A stretch of 64,000 nucleotides of DNA from Ruminimicrobiellum sp045223915 (GCA_045223915.1 JBGUZU010000037.1:62001-126000); one strand, 5' to 3'. Shown: positions 36,937-45,355, counted from the first letter of the stretch. Notes: a model not told the origin generated them from the sequence alone. Numbers and translations are program-made.

Positions 36937-37440
36937 TTATATTACTTTCAATAATGCTTCGGCAAATTCCGTTGCTGCCTGAGGACCGTTACCGGTAACG
37001 ATTTTTCCGTCAACTTCAACGGAATTACCGGTATAAATCGCTCCGTTTTGTAACAAAGCATCTGCACCGTCCGGAAATACCGTTGCTTTTTTATTTTGCA
37101 ATAATCCTGCATTTGCAAGTATTACAGGAGCAATACATATAGCACTTACAAGTTTACCTTTTGTATAAAATTGTCTTGCTATATCGTGAACTGTTTCATC
37201 TTCAAAATAAACGGCTGCTCCGCCGCCGCCTACAAAAAATATTCCGTCAAAATCGTCAACTTTTATATCTTTTGCAAGCATTTGACTTTGAGCCTTTATT
37301 TTTATTTTTCCGTATATCTCACCTACAACCGTACTTGCCGTAGTAACTTCAATACCGGCATCTTCCAATATTGTTTTAGGTTCAATATATTCTTCGTCTC
37401 TAAAAACTTCCGGTGCAACTACAAATACTATTTTTTTCAT
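36937..37440 (-). CDS. DJ-1/PfpI family protein
   Basis: A 167-residue class I glutamine amidotransferase-like protein. The nucleophile elbow is C102 in AICIAPVILANAG, with the preceding DGIFFVGGGGAAVYFEDE block and the following VDGKIVTGNGPQAATEFAEAL block. DJ-1/PfpI proteins include protease-like, glyoxalase-like and chaperone-like members; the actual activity cannot be read from sequence. It lies 2 bases downstream of the cyclophilin gene. Confidence 0.93.
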   Translation of the reverse strand: MKKIVFVVAPEVFRDEEYIEPKTILEDAGIEVTTASTVVGEIYGKIKIKAQSQMLAKDIKVDDFDGIFFVGGGGAAVYFEDETVHDIARQFYTKGKLVSAICIAPVILANAGLLQNKKATVFPDGADALLQNGAIYTGNSVEVDGKIVTGNGPQAATEFAEALLKVI

Positions 37441-37442
37441 AA

Positions 37443-38096
37443 TTATTTTTCTTTTATTGTTATTTTATTTATATATACCGGTTCTATAGGATCGTTGGAA
37501 AATCCGCAATCGACTCTTGCGATTTTTTTAACTATTTCCAAATCTTCGTTGCTCATAACTTGACCGAATATAGTGTGATGACCGTTTAACCAAGGTGTTG
37601 TAACTTCGGTAATAAAAAACTGTGAACCGTTTGTATTAGGACCGGCATTTGCCATAGCAAGAAGTCCCGGTTGATTAAATTTTAAGCCGTTATTTGTTTC
37701 GTCTTCAAATGTATATCCCGGGCCGCCCGTTCCTGTTCCCAAAGGACATCCGCCTTGTATCATAAATTCGGGAATAACTCTGTGAAAAGTTAAACCGTCA
37801 TAAAATTTTCTTTTTGTTTTTTTACCTGTTTTAGGATCCGTAAATTCTTTTTTGCCTTCTGCAAGGCCTACGAAATTTGCTACCGTTACAGGTGCTTTAT
37901 CCGCAAACAATTCAACTTCGATTGTTCCCATAGATGTTTCAATAATTGCTTTCATTTGTTTATTCTCCATTCTTTTTATTTCTTTGGCAACATCATACTC
38001 GTCTTTTACTTGTTCCGTTTTATTAACAACGGTTTTATCTGACGAACAAGCAAAAACAAAAAACAAACTTAATAATATAAAATATATCTTTTTCAT
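37443..38096 (-). CDS. Cyclophilin-type peptidyl-prolyl isomerase lipoprotein
   Basis: A 217-residue protein with a lipoprotein signal (FILLSLFFVFACSSDK, lipid-modified C17) and then a cyclophilin domain: IETSMGTIEVELFADKAPVTVANFVGLAEGK, FHRVIPEFMIQGGCPLGTGTGGPGY, NTNGSQFFITEV and LNGHHTIFGQV. It should isomerise prolyl bonds during folding of envelope proteins. The GTGTGGPGYTFEDE loop is typical of bacterial PpiB proteins. It is membrane-anchored, unlike cytoplasmic PpiB. A hairpin at 38137-38160 separates it from mltG. Confidence 0.95.
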   Translation of the reverse strand: MKKIYFILLSLFFVFACSSDKTVVNKTEQVKDEYDVAKEIKRMENKQMKAIIETSMGTIEVELFADKAPVTVANFVGLAEGKKEFTDPKTGKKTKRKFYDGLTFHRVIPEFMIQGGCPLGTGTGGPGYTFEDETNNGLKFNQPGLLAMANAGPNTNGSQFFITEVTTPWLNGHHTIFGQVMSNEDLEIVKKIARVDCGFSNDPIEPVYINKITIKEK

Positions 38097-38136
38097 AATA
38101 AGAAAATTTTACTACAAAACATTGTTTTGTGTCAAC

Positions 38137-38160
38137 AAAAAAAATGCGAAGCATTTTTTT
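38137..38160. repeat. TGC-GAA-GCA hairpin (intergenic repeat, terminator-like)
   Basis: Eight A, TGC, a GAA loop, GCA and seven T form a perfect palindromic hairpin with T-tracts on both strands. It lies between mltG and the cyclophilin gene. The same core in the opposite orientation occurs at 42379-42399, with related hairpins at 44210 and 45356. It could act as a weak terminator. Confidence 0.7.
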
Positions 38161-38170
38161 AGGTTACAGC

Positions 38171-39124
38171 TTATTTATTGTTCTTCTTGGAAACGATTTT
38201 GTTTTTAATGTGCTGTTCGAATGTTGAAGAAAAATAGTGCGTTCCGTTACCTTTGGAAACGAAATATAAACTGTCCGTTGCTTGAGGATACAATACAGCA
38301 TCTATCGCTTCCGCTCCGGGATTACAAATTGGTCCGGGTGGTAATCCTTTATATCTGTATGTGTTATACGGAGATTCAAACTTTAAATCTTCGAAAGATA
38401 ATCTTGCCTTGTTTATCCCCATAGCATATAAAACCGTCGAACAAGATTCCAATCTCATACCTTTAGATAATCTGTTTAGAAATACTCCCGCTATTATAGG
38501 CCTTTCACTGTCTGCTATTGCTTCTTTTTCAACTATTGAAGCAAGAATTATAATATCTTTTTTAGATTTATTTATTTGTTTTAATCTTGCTTCTCTGTCT
38601 ATTGTCCAAAATCTGTTAAATTCTTCGTTCATAACTTTTATTATTTCTTGTTCGTCCATTTGAGGCAAAAGGAAATATGTGTTAGGAAACAAAAAACCTT
38701 CCATATTTTGTTCGGTAGCCAAATTAATGAATTTTTCTTCGTCACAAATTTTATTTTCCGCTAAAACTTTTGCTATCTGTTTTATGTTAAATCCTTCGGG
38801 AACAGTAACTTTTATATTTTTACTTTCACCGTTTTTTATTTTGCTTATTATTGTATTTAAAGGATCTTTCTTATTAAAATCGTATAACCCTGCCTGCAAT
38901 TTTGTGGAATAGCCGTAAAATTTTATTAAAGCAACAAATAATTTTTGTGATGAAATCACTTCGGAATCTTTTAAAATTTTTGCTATTGTATGAGGCGAAG
39001 AACCCTTGGGTATAAGAACTTCAACAACTTTATCTTCTCTTGTTGCTTGAAATATTATTAATAAAACAAAAGCGAAAAATATTATAAAAATTACTGTTGT
39101 TATTATTTTTTTTATTTTAGCCAT
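38171..39124 (-). CDS. mltG: Endolytic murein transglycosylase MltG
   Basis: A 317-residue YceG/MltG-family protein with an N-terminal membrane helix (about 7-27) and a LysM-like region (VLIPKGSSPHTIAKILKDSEVI). The catalytic block is ILASIVEKEAIADSERPIIAGVFLNRLSKGMRLESCSTVLYA, with catalytic glutamate E199. The terminal LPPGPICNPGAEAIDAVLYPQATDSLYFVSKGNGTHYFS is highly conserved. MltG cleaves nascent glycan strands and sets their length. It overlaps the NYN-domain gene by 13 bases. Confidence 0.95.
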   Translation of the reverse strand: MAKIKKIITTVIFIIFFAFVLLIIFQATREDKVVEVLIPKGSSPHTIAKILKDSEVISSQKLFVALIKFYGYSTKLQAGLYDFNKKDPLNTIISKIKNGESKNIKVTVPEGFNIKQIAKVLAENKICDEEKFINLATEQNMEGFLFPNTYFLLPQMDEQEIIKVMNEEFNRFWTIDREARLKQINKSKKDIIILASIVEKEAIADSERPIIAGVFLNRLSKGMRLESCSTVLYAMGINKARLSFEDLKFESPYNTYRYKGLPPGPICNPGAEAIDAVLYPQATDSLYFVSKGNGTHYFSSTFEQHIKNKIVSKKNNK

Positions 39125-39693
39125 AAATCGCTCAACTCCGCCGTTATATCAAATTCCGTATCGGCATTTTCCTTTTTCTTTTTATTTTTATTTTCTTTTT
39201 TAGGTTGTTTATCTTCCTTCAACCATAAATCGCTGAGTTCTCTGCTTATTTCTGAAAAATCGTCTTTTTGTTTCATTCTTATAATATTGTTCGGTCTTGT
39301 TTGTTCTTTCGCTCTGTTGTATATAAACTCCGCTACTGCCATTTTTTTTGCACCTTTACCGCCGATTCGTCTAAAAATACCTTTATCGTTGGTAACTACC
39401 GTTATATTATACGGTTTTTGAGCTTTTTCAACATATTCCACAATAACATCATCAGCGGATTTTTGTCCTTCACTGAAAATTGTTTTTATTCCTTTTATTG
39501 TGGTTGTCGTATAACCATCGGCTTCATAAGGGTTGGAACTTCTGCAATCAAAAACAATTGTAACTTTATTGTTACCCTGCGGATTATATTTCAATATAAA
39601 GTCAATAAGCTTATCTCTCTGCAATTCAAGTGTCCTTGCAGAAAACATCTCGCTGAACTTAATTACATTATATCCGTCTATCAAAAATTCCAT
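39112..39693 (-). CDS. NYN-domain (YacP-like) RNase
   Basis: A 193-residue protein starting with FLIDGYNVIK, the first acidic motif of NYN/PIN-like nucleases. The family's ARTLELQRDKLIDFILKY, VTIVFDCRSSN, QKSADDVIVEYVEK and VVTNDKGIFRR follow. YacP/Rae1-type members cleave RNA, in Bacillus on the ribosome. The C-terminal 50 residues are a Lys/Glu-rich linker flanked by two copies of a short motif (SRELSDLWLK and TAELSDLWLK), which is unusual and may be a binding tail. Confidence 0.88.
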   Translation of the reverse strand: MEFLIDGYNVIKFSEMFSARTLELQRDKLIDFILKYNPQGNNKVTIVFDCRSSNPYEADGYTTTTIKGIKTIFSEGQKSADDVIVEYVEKAQKPYNITVVTNDKGIFRRIGGKGAKKMAVAEFIYNRAKEQTRPNNIIRMKQKDDFSEISRELSDLWLKEDKQPKKENKNKKKKENADTEFDITAELSDLWLK

Positions 39694-39732
39694 TTTTATA
39701 TTATATCAAAAACTTAATATAAATGTTTACAC

Positions 39733-39771
39733 AAAAAAAGCGAGAAAGATTGTTGTTCTTTCTCGCTTTTT
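39733..39771 (-). terminator. Rho-independent terminator after the beta-barrel genes
   Basis: A strong stem (GCGAGAAAGA pairing with TCTTTCTCGC, 7-base loop) flanked by A7 and T5, so it can work in both directions. On the minus strand it lies 18 bases after the stop of the beta-barrel gene and is followed by seven T. Confidence 0.88.
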
Positions 39772-39788
39772 ATTCTTCAAATTATAAA

Positions 39789-40367
39789 TTATAAACTGAA
39801 TTTATAACCTACATTAAGTGTTGTTGCCGTATACTGAAGATCAACTGTGTGTGCATGATATTTAACACTTCCGTTAGATGATGATAGTACCAACTCTACA
39901 ATAACAACATCTTTTATTACTGTTCCGGCACCTATACCCAAATATATACCCGTATCAGGATCTTTTGGAGCCTCATCTAATCTTACCATACTCAAGCCTA
40001 ATTGACCGATTAAATACATACTTGAAAATATTTCGGATTCAATTTTTGCTTCAGGTTTTACAGCCAAATATATATTTGTGGTTCCTGCTTTCATTTTTCC
40101 ATCAACATCAGACTTTGTTTCAGTATCAAAAGTATAGTTAACACCTGCACCTACAGATAAATTATCAAACAATCCGTAAAAAAATTCGGCTCCCAACGAT
40201 ACCGGCATATTTAATTTAAAAGTAGAACTAATATCGTCCTCACCATTCTTAATATTATTACTTAAACCCAGACCTAATTTTGCATTAACAGACATATCTC
40301 CTTTTTGCGCAAATACAGGTGCTACAAGTGCCACTGTTAATATTAAAGCTATTAAACTTTTTTTCAT
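39789..40367 (-). CDS. Outer-membrane beta-barrel protein, copy A
   Basis: A 192-residue protein. I moved the start to the ATG at 40367 because AAGGAG lies just upstream of it and a clean signal peptide follows (KKSLIALILTVALVAPVFAQ). Alternating hydrophobic strands ending in an aromatic-rich C-terminal strand (TTLNVGYKFSL, terminal hydrophobic) indicate a small beta-barrel of the OmpA/OmpW-like size class, perhaps eight strands. It is clearly paralogous to the next gene upstream: both share DMSVNAKLGLGL, LNMPVSLGAEFFYG, NIYLAVKPEAKIESEIFSSMY and YTATTLNVGYKF. No OmpA peptidoglycan-binding domain. Function unknown. Confidence 0.85.
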   Translation of the reverse strand: MKKSLIALILTVALVAPVFAQKGDMSVNAKLGLGLSNNIKNGEDDISSTFKLNMPVSLGAEFFYGLFDNLSVGAGVNYTFDTETKSDVDGKMKAGTTNIYLAVKPEAKIESEIFSSMYLIGQLGLSMVRLDEAPKDPDTGIYLGIGAGTVIKDVVIVELVLSSSNGSVKYHAHTVDLQYTATTLNVGYKFSL

Positions 40368-40448
40368 TATTTTTTTCTCCTTATATTTTTTCATAAATCC
40401 CGTATCAAGTATAAGCTTGACAGTGTTGTCGAGATTTTAACGACAAAA

Positions 40449-41090
40449 TTACAATGCGAATTTATAACCTACATTAAGTGTTGTTGCCGTATATTGAACA
40501 TCTAGCTTTGAAGAAGAACCTCCAAAAAGGTCTCCTTCGATTTTTCCATTAGCGGAAGAGCATATAATTTCCACAATAACAACATCTTTTATAATTGTTC
40601 CAAAACCTAAACCCAAATATAATCCACTATCTATTGCCGGAGATTCATCTATATCAAAATAATCATTTTTTACATTTGCTCTTGCCATTGTCAAACCTAT
40701 TTGACCAATTGCATATATGCTTGAAAATATTTCAGATTCAATTTTTGCTTCAGGTTTTACAGCCAAATAAACATTTGTTGTTCCGGCTTTAATTTTTGAA
40801 TTGAAGGCAGGATCTTCGGATTTAGCTTCAGCATCAAAAACATAACTTACACCAAAACCTACGGATAAATTATCCATTACTCCATAAAAAAATTCAGCTC
40901 CCAACGATACCGGCATATTAAGTTTTAAATCCAAAGATACATCGTCCGGAGCACCAAAAGCTCCATAATACGAAACAGAATTGTTTAAACCTAATCCCAA
41001 TTTTGCATTGACGGACACATCCCCTTTTGCTGCAAATGCAGGTATTACCATTGCTACTGCCAACAATACAACCAACAACGACTTTTTCAT
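40449..41090 (-). CDS. Outer-membrane beta-barrel protein, copy B
   Basis: A 213-residue paralogue of the gene downstream, with a signal peptide (KKSLLVVLLAVAMVIPAFAA) and a perfect ribosome-binding site (AAGGAGG). Barrel strands match copy A closely; the differences lie mainly in loop-like segments (around GAFGAPDDVSLD, NVKNDYFDIDESPAIDSG and DLFGGSSSK), as expected for surface-exposed loops. Ends in the hydrophobic TTLNVGYKFAL. The 81-base spacer between the two copies carries a small hairpin (40416-40433). Likely co-transcribed from upstream of the PapD-like gene down to the terminator at 39733. Confidence 0.85.
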   Translation of the reverse strand: MKKSLLVVLLAVAMVIPAFAAKGDVSVNAKLGLGLNNSVSYYGAFGAPDDVSLDLKLNMPVSLGAEFFYGVMDNLSVGFGVSYVFDAEAKSEDPAFNSKIKAGTTNVYLAVKPEAKIESEIFSSIYAIGQIGLTMARANVKNDYFDIDESPAIDSGLYLGLGFGTIIKDVVIVEIICSSANGKIEGDLFGGSSSKLDVQYTATTLNVGYKFAL

Positions 41091-41107
41091 TGTTACTACC
41101 TCCTTTA

Positions 41108-41866
41108 TTATTGTGTTACAATTTCCCCAAGTCTTGAAACTTTAAAACTTATTTGTTTACTTATTTCTTTTCCCAATGCTCTTGCTTTAAACACAGCAAA
41201 ATATTTTCCTTTTTCTAAATCTGTAGCAGGGAAAATTTTATTTACAAATTCTCTTTTCTGCTCACAGTACGTAGGAACCGTTTCTTCTATTTCAATATTT
41301 TTTACTAAATTTTTTTTCTTTTCCGTATATATCTCAATATTTCCGGAATGTCTTATATGGACATTACCTTCATTGTTCAATACAATTTTATAAAATATAC
41401 TGTCATCCGCTTTATATAAGTCTACAGAATCAAACTTAAAATCTACATTTTCCGTTCCTTCTACGGTAACATAAATAGGAACAGATATAGACATACTTAT
41501 AGATTCACCTTTTTCCATATCTATAGAAAAAAGAAGTTTGCCGCATAAAGAACCCTTAAATTTATCATATATCGTAACTTTATATGGAACTTCTATTGAT
41601 TCTCCGGCAGGGATAAAAAATCTGTTTTTGGGAAGTTCTATCAATTTGTTAACATCGATATCTCCGTTTCCGGAAAAAGAATTTCCTTTCAAGACTTCAA
41701 CCGTAATATTTATGTTTCTGTCATAAGTATTTTTTACGGTATATTTTCCCTCATAAACGGCACTTGGTACCCCAAAGACATTTGTTATGGACGGAATAAC
41801 AGACAGACCGGCATAAGCTAAATTAAAACAAAACAAAAAGCCTATAACTGTCCAAAGTTTTTTCAT
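41108..41866 (-). CDS. Secreted PapD-like/Ig-fold protein
   Basis: A 252-residue protein. The upstream reading frame extends to 41974 but would overlap ruvX. The ATG at 41866 is preferred because GGGAGAG precedes it and a signal peptide follows directly (KKLWTVIGFLFCFNLAYAG). The body looks like two beta-sandwich domains: VYEGKYTVKNTYDRNINITVEVL, RFFIPAGESIEVPYKVTIY (similar to the P-pilus chaperone pattern of a PAG-[QE]-S-x-x-V strand), then IFYKIVLNNEGNVHIRHSGNIEIY. It lies 17 bases upstream of the beta-barrel pair. A role in assembling or accompanying the barrels is possible, but I cannot name the family. Confidence 0.7.
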   Translation of the reverse strand: MKKLWTVIGFLFCFNLAYAGLSVIPSITNVFGVPSAVYEGKYTVKNTYDRNINITVEVLKGNSFSGNGDIDVNKLIELPKNRFFIPAGESIEVPYKVTIYDKFKGSLCGKLLFSIDMEKGESISMSISVPIYVTVEGTENVDFKFDSVDLYKADDSIFYKIVLNNEGNVHIRHSGNIEIYTEKKKNLVKNIEIEETVPTYCEQKREFVNKIFPATDLEKGKYFAVFKARALGKEISKQISFKVSRLGEIVTQ

Positions 41867-41918
41867 ACTATCTCTCCCACTTAATGCTTTTATATTGTCT
41901 ATATATTTTACAATAATT

Positions 41919-42341
41919 TTACAAAGAATTTGAATGAATATCCAAATATGTTTGCAAAATAAAAGTTGCCGCAAGTTTATCTCTTAAACCTTTTCTTTTT
42001 TCTCTTGAAACATTTGCTTCTTCAACCAACACTCTTTCCGCTTGTGTAGTGGTTAATCTTTCGTCTATCATTTCAACTTTTATATCGGTAACTTTTCTTA
42101 ACTCTTCAACAAATTCCGTAGCAAGTTGTGCCATTTCACCTTCGGTGGCATTCATATTTACCGGTTTTCCGACAACTATACAAGACACTTCTTTTTCTTT
42201 AGCTATTTTTAAAATATTTTCTATGTTATTTTTGAGCCCTTTAAATTCTATAACATCAAAAGGCTGTGCCATCATTCCCATAATGTCGGACAAAGCCAAC
42301 CCTATTCTTTTTTTCCCGTAATCTATTCCTAAATATCTCAT
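41919..42341 (-). CDS. ruvX: RuvX/YqgF pre-16S rRNA nuclease
   Basis: A 140-residue RNase H-fold protein. The first catalytic aspartate is D7 in YLGIDYGKKRIGLALSD; VVGKPVNMNATEGEMAQ and EMIDERLTTTQAERVL follow, and the last acidic site is in GLRDKLAATFILQTYL. YqgF processes the 5' end of 16S rRNA and is also annotated as a Holliday junction resolvase. Typical length. It precedes the PapD-like gene and follows a 149-base spacer with repeats. Confidence 0.95.
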   Translation of the reverse strand: MRYLGIDYGKKRIGLALSDIMGMMAQPFDVIEFKGLKNNIENILKIAKEKEVSCIVVGKPVNMNATEGEMAQLATEFVEELRKVTDIKVEMIDERLTTTQAERVLVEEANVSREKRKGLRDKLAATFILQTYLDIHSNSL

Positions 42342-42378
42342 AAAAAAAATACTCCGTATTTTTTAGTTTATAGCTTAG

Positions 42379-42399
42379 AAAAAATGCTTCGCATTTTTT
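42379..42399. repeat. TGC-TTC-GCA hairpin with TATAGCTTATAG flanks
   Basis: Six A, TGC, a TTC loop, GCA and six T form a perfect hairpin, the exact inverse of the core at 38137-38160. It is embedded in a 149-base spacer between ruvX and cinA with short repeats such as TTTATAGCTTA and TTATAGTTTAACG. On the minus strand it would give cinA transcripts a short terminator-like end. Confidence 0.7.
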
Positions 42400-42490
42400 G
42401 CTTATAGCTTATAGTTTAACGATATAAACAGCAACTGAAAGTTTATAGTTTATGGTTTAACGACAAACAACAAACTACCAACCAAAAACA

Positions 42491-43804
42491 TTATTTTTCA
42501 ACAGTCTTTGTAATTTTTTTATTTCTTGTTTTTAATATCAATCTTCTTATACTGTCAAGTGCAACATTTGTTGCTCTTTCTCTTATGTCTTGCCTTGTTC
42601 CCAAAAATTGAAATTTGTTTACTTCATTATTTCCGTTAAATGAAACTCCTATATAAACAAGACCTACCGGTTTTTCATTACTTCCCCCGCCCGGTCCTGC
42701 AATACCCGTAATACTTATTGCATATTCGGATTTAGATAAAGAAATAATTCCGTTAAGCATTTCGTTTGCCGTTTGTTCACTTACAGCGCCGAACTGTTCC
42801 AATGTTTCTTGTTTAACCTCTAACAATTGCATTTTAGCTTCATTTGAATAAGTTACAACTGACTCTTTAAAGCACATTGAACTTCCGGGTGTATTTGTCA
42901 GTTTTGATGACACCATACCGCCGGTACAAGATTCGGCGACGGATACAGTTCTTTTTGTTTCTATTAACATTTTTTGAACAACGCCTTCCAATGTTTCGTC
43001 GTTATATCCGTAAATGTTGTCACCTAACACATTTATAAATTCATTGTTTATATTCTTTAATGTGTCATCTATTATAAGTTCATTTTCACCGCTTACCGAT
43101 ACTTTTACATCTATTAAAAAGTTATGAGCCAATATCGCAAACTCAATATCTTCATTGTTTGATAAGTAGTTTATCGTCGGTTTAATTTTTTCGTCAACCA
43201 AAGATTCTGCCATACCGCAAATATGCAGCACCAAAGTTTTTTTCATTTTTACCTGATAACTTCTCATAAAAGGTAAAACTTTTTCTTCAAACATGGGATG
43301 CATTTCTCTCGGAGGTCCGGGAAGTAAAAATATTGTTTTTCTTACTTTTTTATTTTTGTCCGAAGAATAATTGAAATGCAACATTTGTCCGGGAGCAGTT
43401 CCGAATCTGTTTTCTAAAATTTTTGCACCTTCGAGAATTTGAGCCTGTCTCTCATTGTTTGCGGCGGGGCAATTTATTCCTCTTTTTGCAAAATATTGAA
43501 CAATTGCTTTTGCAACAGATTCATCTTTATAAGTTTTCGTATTTAATATTTCCGATACAGTTTCCACCGTTATATCGTCGAAAGTCGGTCCGAGCCCGCC
43601 GGTAACTATAATAACGGAACTTCTTTTTACCGCATCCTGCAAAACTGCTTTAAATTCATTTTTTCTATCGGCAACGGTTGTAATCAAAGTTAACGATAAA
43701 CCTATTTCGTTAAGTTTTGCACCGATAAAACTTGCATGTGTATTTAGTTTTCCTGTAAGTAATTCACTGCCGCTGCAAATTAATTCTATGTTCAATTTAA
43801 TCAC
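42491..43804 (-). CDS. cinA: CinA-family protein with NMN deamidase domain
   Basis: A 437-residue two-domain protein. The N-terminal MoCF-like domain has ELICSGSELLTGKLNTHASFIGAKL, VIVTGGLGPTFDDITVETV and FLLPGPPREMHPMFEE. The C-terminal CinA domain has VAESCTGGMVSSKLTNTPGSS, AVSEQTANEML and ITGIAGPGGGSNEKPVGLVYIG. The C-terminal domain deamidates nicotinamide mononucleotide in NAD recycling, and the N-terminal domain is linked to ADP-ribose pyrophosphatase activity. Full length, no defects. It abuts the DUF3467 gene without a gap. Confidence 0.96.
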   Translation of the reverse strand: MIKLNIELICSGSELLTGKLNTHASFIGAKLNEIGLSLTLITTVADRKNEFKAVLQDAVKRSSVIIVTGGLGPTFDDITVETVSEILNTKTYKDESVAKAIVQYFAKRGINCPAANNERQAQILEGAKILENRFGTAPGQMLHFNYSSDKNKKVRKTIFLLPGPPREMHPMFEEKVLPFMRSYQVKMKKTLVLHICGMAESLVDEKIKPTINYLSNNEDIEFAILAHNFLIDVKVSVSGENELIIDDTLKNINNEFINVLGDNIYGYNDETLEGVVQKMLIETKRTVSVAESCTGGMVSSKLTNTPGSSMCFKESVVTYSNEAKMQLLEVKQETLEQFGAVSEQTANEMLNGIISLSKSEYAISITGIAGPGGGSNEKPVGLVYIGVSFNGNNEVNKFQFLGTRQDIRERATNVALDSIRRLILKTRNKKITKTVEK

Positions 43805-44104
43805 CTAATTATAAAATTTTGATTGTTCCTGCATACTTGTTTCACTGTTTTTTATTTGACCGAATCTCATTTCATATTTTGCAATATTGTCTTGTAATGC
43901 CTGCAAAATTCTTTTTGCATGCAACGGAGATGTTATTATTCTGTTTTTAACTTTAGCTTTACCGTTCTGCGGTTGAACAAAAATAAAATCGATAATAAAT
44001 TCCGTCTGAGAATGAGTTATTAAAGCTAAATTTGAATAACTTCCGTTAGCTGTTTGTTCATCTATTTCTATTTTAATTTCTTGTTTTTTTATTTCTTCTG
44101 CCAT
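43805..44104 (-). CDS. DUF3467 family protein
   Basis: A 99-residue soluble protein with the DUF3467 pattern: IEIDEQTANGSYSNLALITHSQTEFIIDFIFVQPQNGKAKVKNRIITSPLHAKRILQALQDNIAKYEMRFG. Family members are short and widespread, and their function is not established. Ribosome-binding site GGGAG. It immediately precedes cinA, so the two are probably translated from one mRNA. Confidence 0.9.
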   Translation of the reverse strand: MAEEIKKQEIKIEIDEQTANGSYSNLALITHSQTEFIIDFIFVQPQNGKAKVKNRIITSPLHAKRILQALQDNIAKYEMRFGQIKNSETSMQEQSKFYN

Positions 44105-44144
44105 AATTTTCTCCCGCTATAGTTTCCTTACCCTGATATTATAC

Positions 44145-44177
44145 AAAAAAAACGGCAATGTCTTAACATTGCCGTTT
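44145..44177 (-). terminator. Rho-independent terminator after thrC
   Basis: The stem AACGGCAATG pairs with CATTGCCGTT around a 6-base loop; on the minus strand it is followed by eight T (44152-44145). It lies between thrC and the DUF3467 gene and would end thrC transcription. Confidence 0.9.
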
Positions 44178-44209
44178 AACTATAAACTCTAAGCTATAAG
44201 CTTTAAGCT

Positions 44210-44230
44210 AAAAATTGCAAAGCGATTTTT
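44210..44230 (-). repeat. Hairpin directly after the thrC stop codon
   Basis: AAAAATTGC, an AAA loop and GCGATTTTT pair with a single mismatch. The element overlaps the thrC stop by two bases. It is a fourth, less perfect member of the short hairpin family, and is followed on the minus strand by TTAAAGCTTATAGC-type flanks. It stands in front of the stronger terminator at 44145. Confidence 0.6.
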
Positions 44231-45293
44231 ATAAACCTATTGCCTTTATAATTTCTTTCATATCTGCTTTAACTTGTGTAGGTTTTGTCGAATTTTTAAC
44301 CGCATTGTCAGGATCTTTCAATCCGTGACCTGTTAATATACAAACCGCCGTTACATCTTTTTGATCTTTAAAATAACCTTTTCTTGTATATTTTAATAAA
44401 CCTGCAAACGATGATGCGGAAGCCGGTTCGGCAAAAACACCCTCGTGTCTTGCTATCATTTTGTATGCTTCTATAATATCGTCATCACTAACCATATCTA
44501 TAACACCTTTAGATTCATCTCTTGCTTCTTCGGCTGTCTTCCAGGATGCAGGATTACCGATTCTTATTGCCGTAGCCAATGTTTCAGGTTTTTCTATAGG
44601 ATAACCTCTAACTATAGGAGCTGCACCTTCCGCTTGGAATCCCATAATTTTAGGTAATGCATATTTTTCAGGGAACAACTGATTAAATTCTTTATAACCT
44701 TTCCAATATGCAGTAATATTACCTGCATTTCCTACCGGCATAAACTGATAATCGGGAGCTTTTTCCAAATATTCACAAATTTCAAAAGCACCTGTTTTTT
44801 GTCCTTGTATTCTGTAAGGGTTAATTGAATTTACTAAAGTTAACGGATAATTTTTGCTTAAATCTTTTACAAGTTCCAAAGCTTTATCGAAGTTTCCGTC
44901 TATTTCAAGAACCAATGCTCCGTGCATAACCGCTTGTGAAAGTTTACCCAAAGCAATTTTTCCTTCAGGAATTAAAACTACACATTTTATTCCTGCTCTT
45001 GCCGCATAAGCTGCTGCAGATGCAGATGTATTACCTGTAGAAGCACAGATAACGGCTTTACTGCCCTCTTCAACGGCTTTTGATACAGCCATTGTCATTC
45101 CTCTGTCTTTAAAGGAACCTGTAGGGTTTAATCCTTCATATTTAAAATATATTGTTCCCGGGAAACCTATTTCTTTTGCAAGGTTTCTTGCAGGAATTAA
45201 AGGAGTATCTCCTTCATGTAATGTTATTACCGGAGTTTTATCACTTACCGGCAAGTATTTCCTGTATTTTTCAATTAAACCTTTATATGCCAT
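44229..45293 (-). CDS. thrC: Threonine synthase
   Basis: A 354-residue PLP enzyme converting O-phosphohomoserine to threonine. The PLP lysine K62 lies in NPTGSFKDRGM; ICASTGNTSASAAAYAARAGIKCVVLIPEGKIALGKL follows, then the phosphate-binding VGNAGNITAYWKGYKEF and EPASASSFAGLLK. It is of the short, class II bacterial type without the long N-terminal domain. It lies downstream of thrS on the same strand after a structured spacer, and upstream of a strong terminator. Confidence 0.96.
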   Translation of the reverse strand: MAYKGLIEKYRKYLPVSDKTPVITLHEGDTPLIPARNLAKEIGFPGTIYFKYEGLNPTGSFKDRGMTMAVSKAVEEGSKAVICASTGNTSASAAAYAARAGIKCVVLIPEGKIALGKLSQAVMHGALVLEIDGNFDKALELVKDLSKNYPLTLVNSINPYRIQGQKTGAFEICEYLEKAPDYQFMPVGNAGNITAYWKGYKEFNQLFPEKYALPKIMGFQAEGAAPIVRGYPIEKPETLATAIRIGNPASWKTAEEARDESKGVIDMVSDDDIIEAYKMIARHEGVFAEPASASSFAGLLKYTRKGYFKDQKDVTAVCILTGHGLKDPDNAVKNSTKPTQVKADMKEIIKAIGL

Positions 45294-45310
45294 TTTTTAC
45301 CTCTTTTTTT

Positions 45311-45342
45311 GAAGATTAGAAGATTTGAAGATTAGAAGATTG
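45311..45342 (+). repeat. Tandem 16-base direct repeat
   Basis: Two adjacent copies of GAAGATTAGAAGATT(T/G) at 45311-45326 and 45327-45342 lie between thrS and thrC. Related CTTCT/TTCT stretches near 45400-45440 face them in inverted sense, so the 151-base spacer may fold as a larger hairpin around the element at 45356. Confidence 0.7.
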
Positions 45343-45355
45343 GAAGCTAAGTTGT

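Noticed and set aside
39268..39717. 149-residue plus-strand open frame
   Set aside because: Antisense to the NYN RNase gene, which has clear motifs; composition is typical of a shadow frame.
41867..41974. N-terminal extension of the PapD-like gene
   Set aside because: It overlaps ruvX, and a ribosome-binding site and signal peptide support the ATG at 41866.
45311..45342. Tandem repeat as a CRISPR start
   Set aside because: The copies are adjacent without spacers and only two in number; no cas genes are seen.
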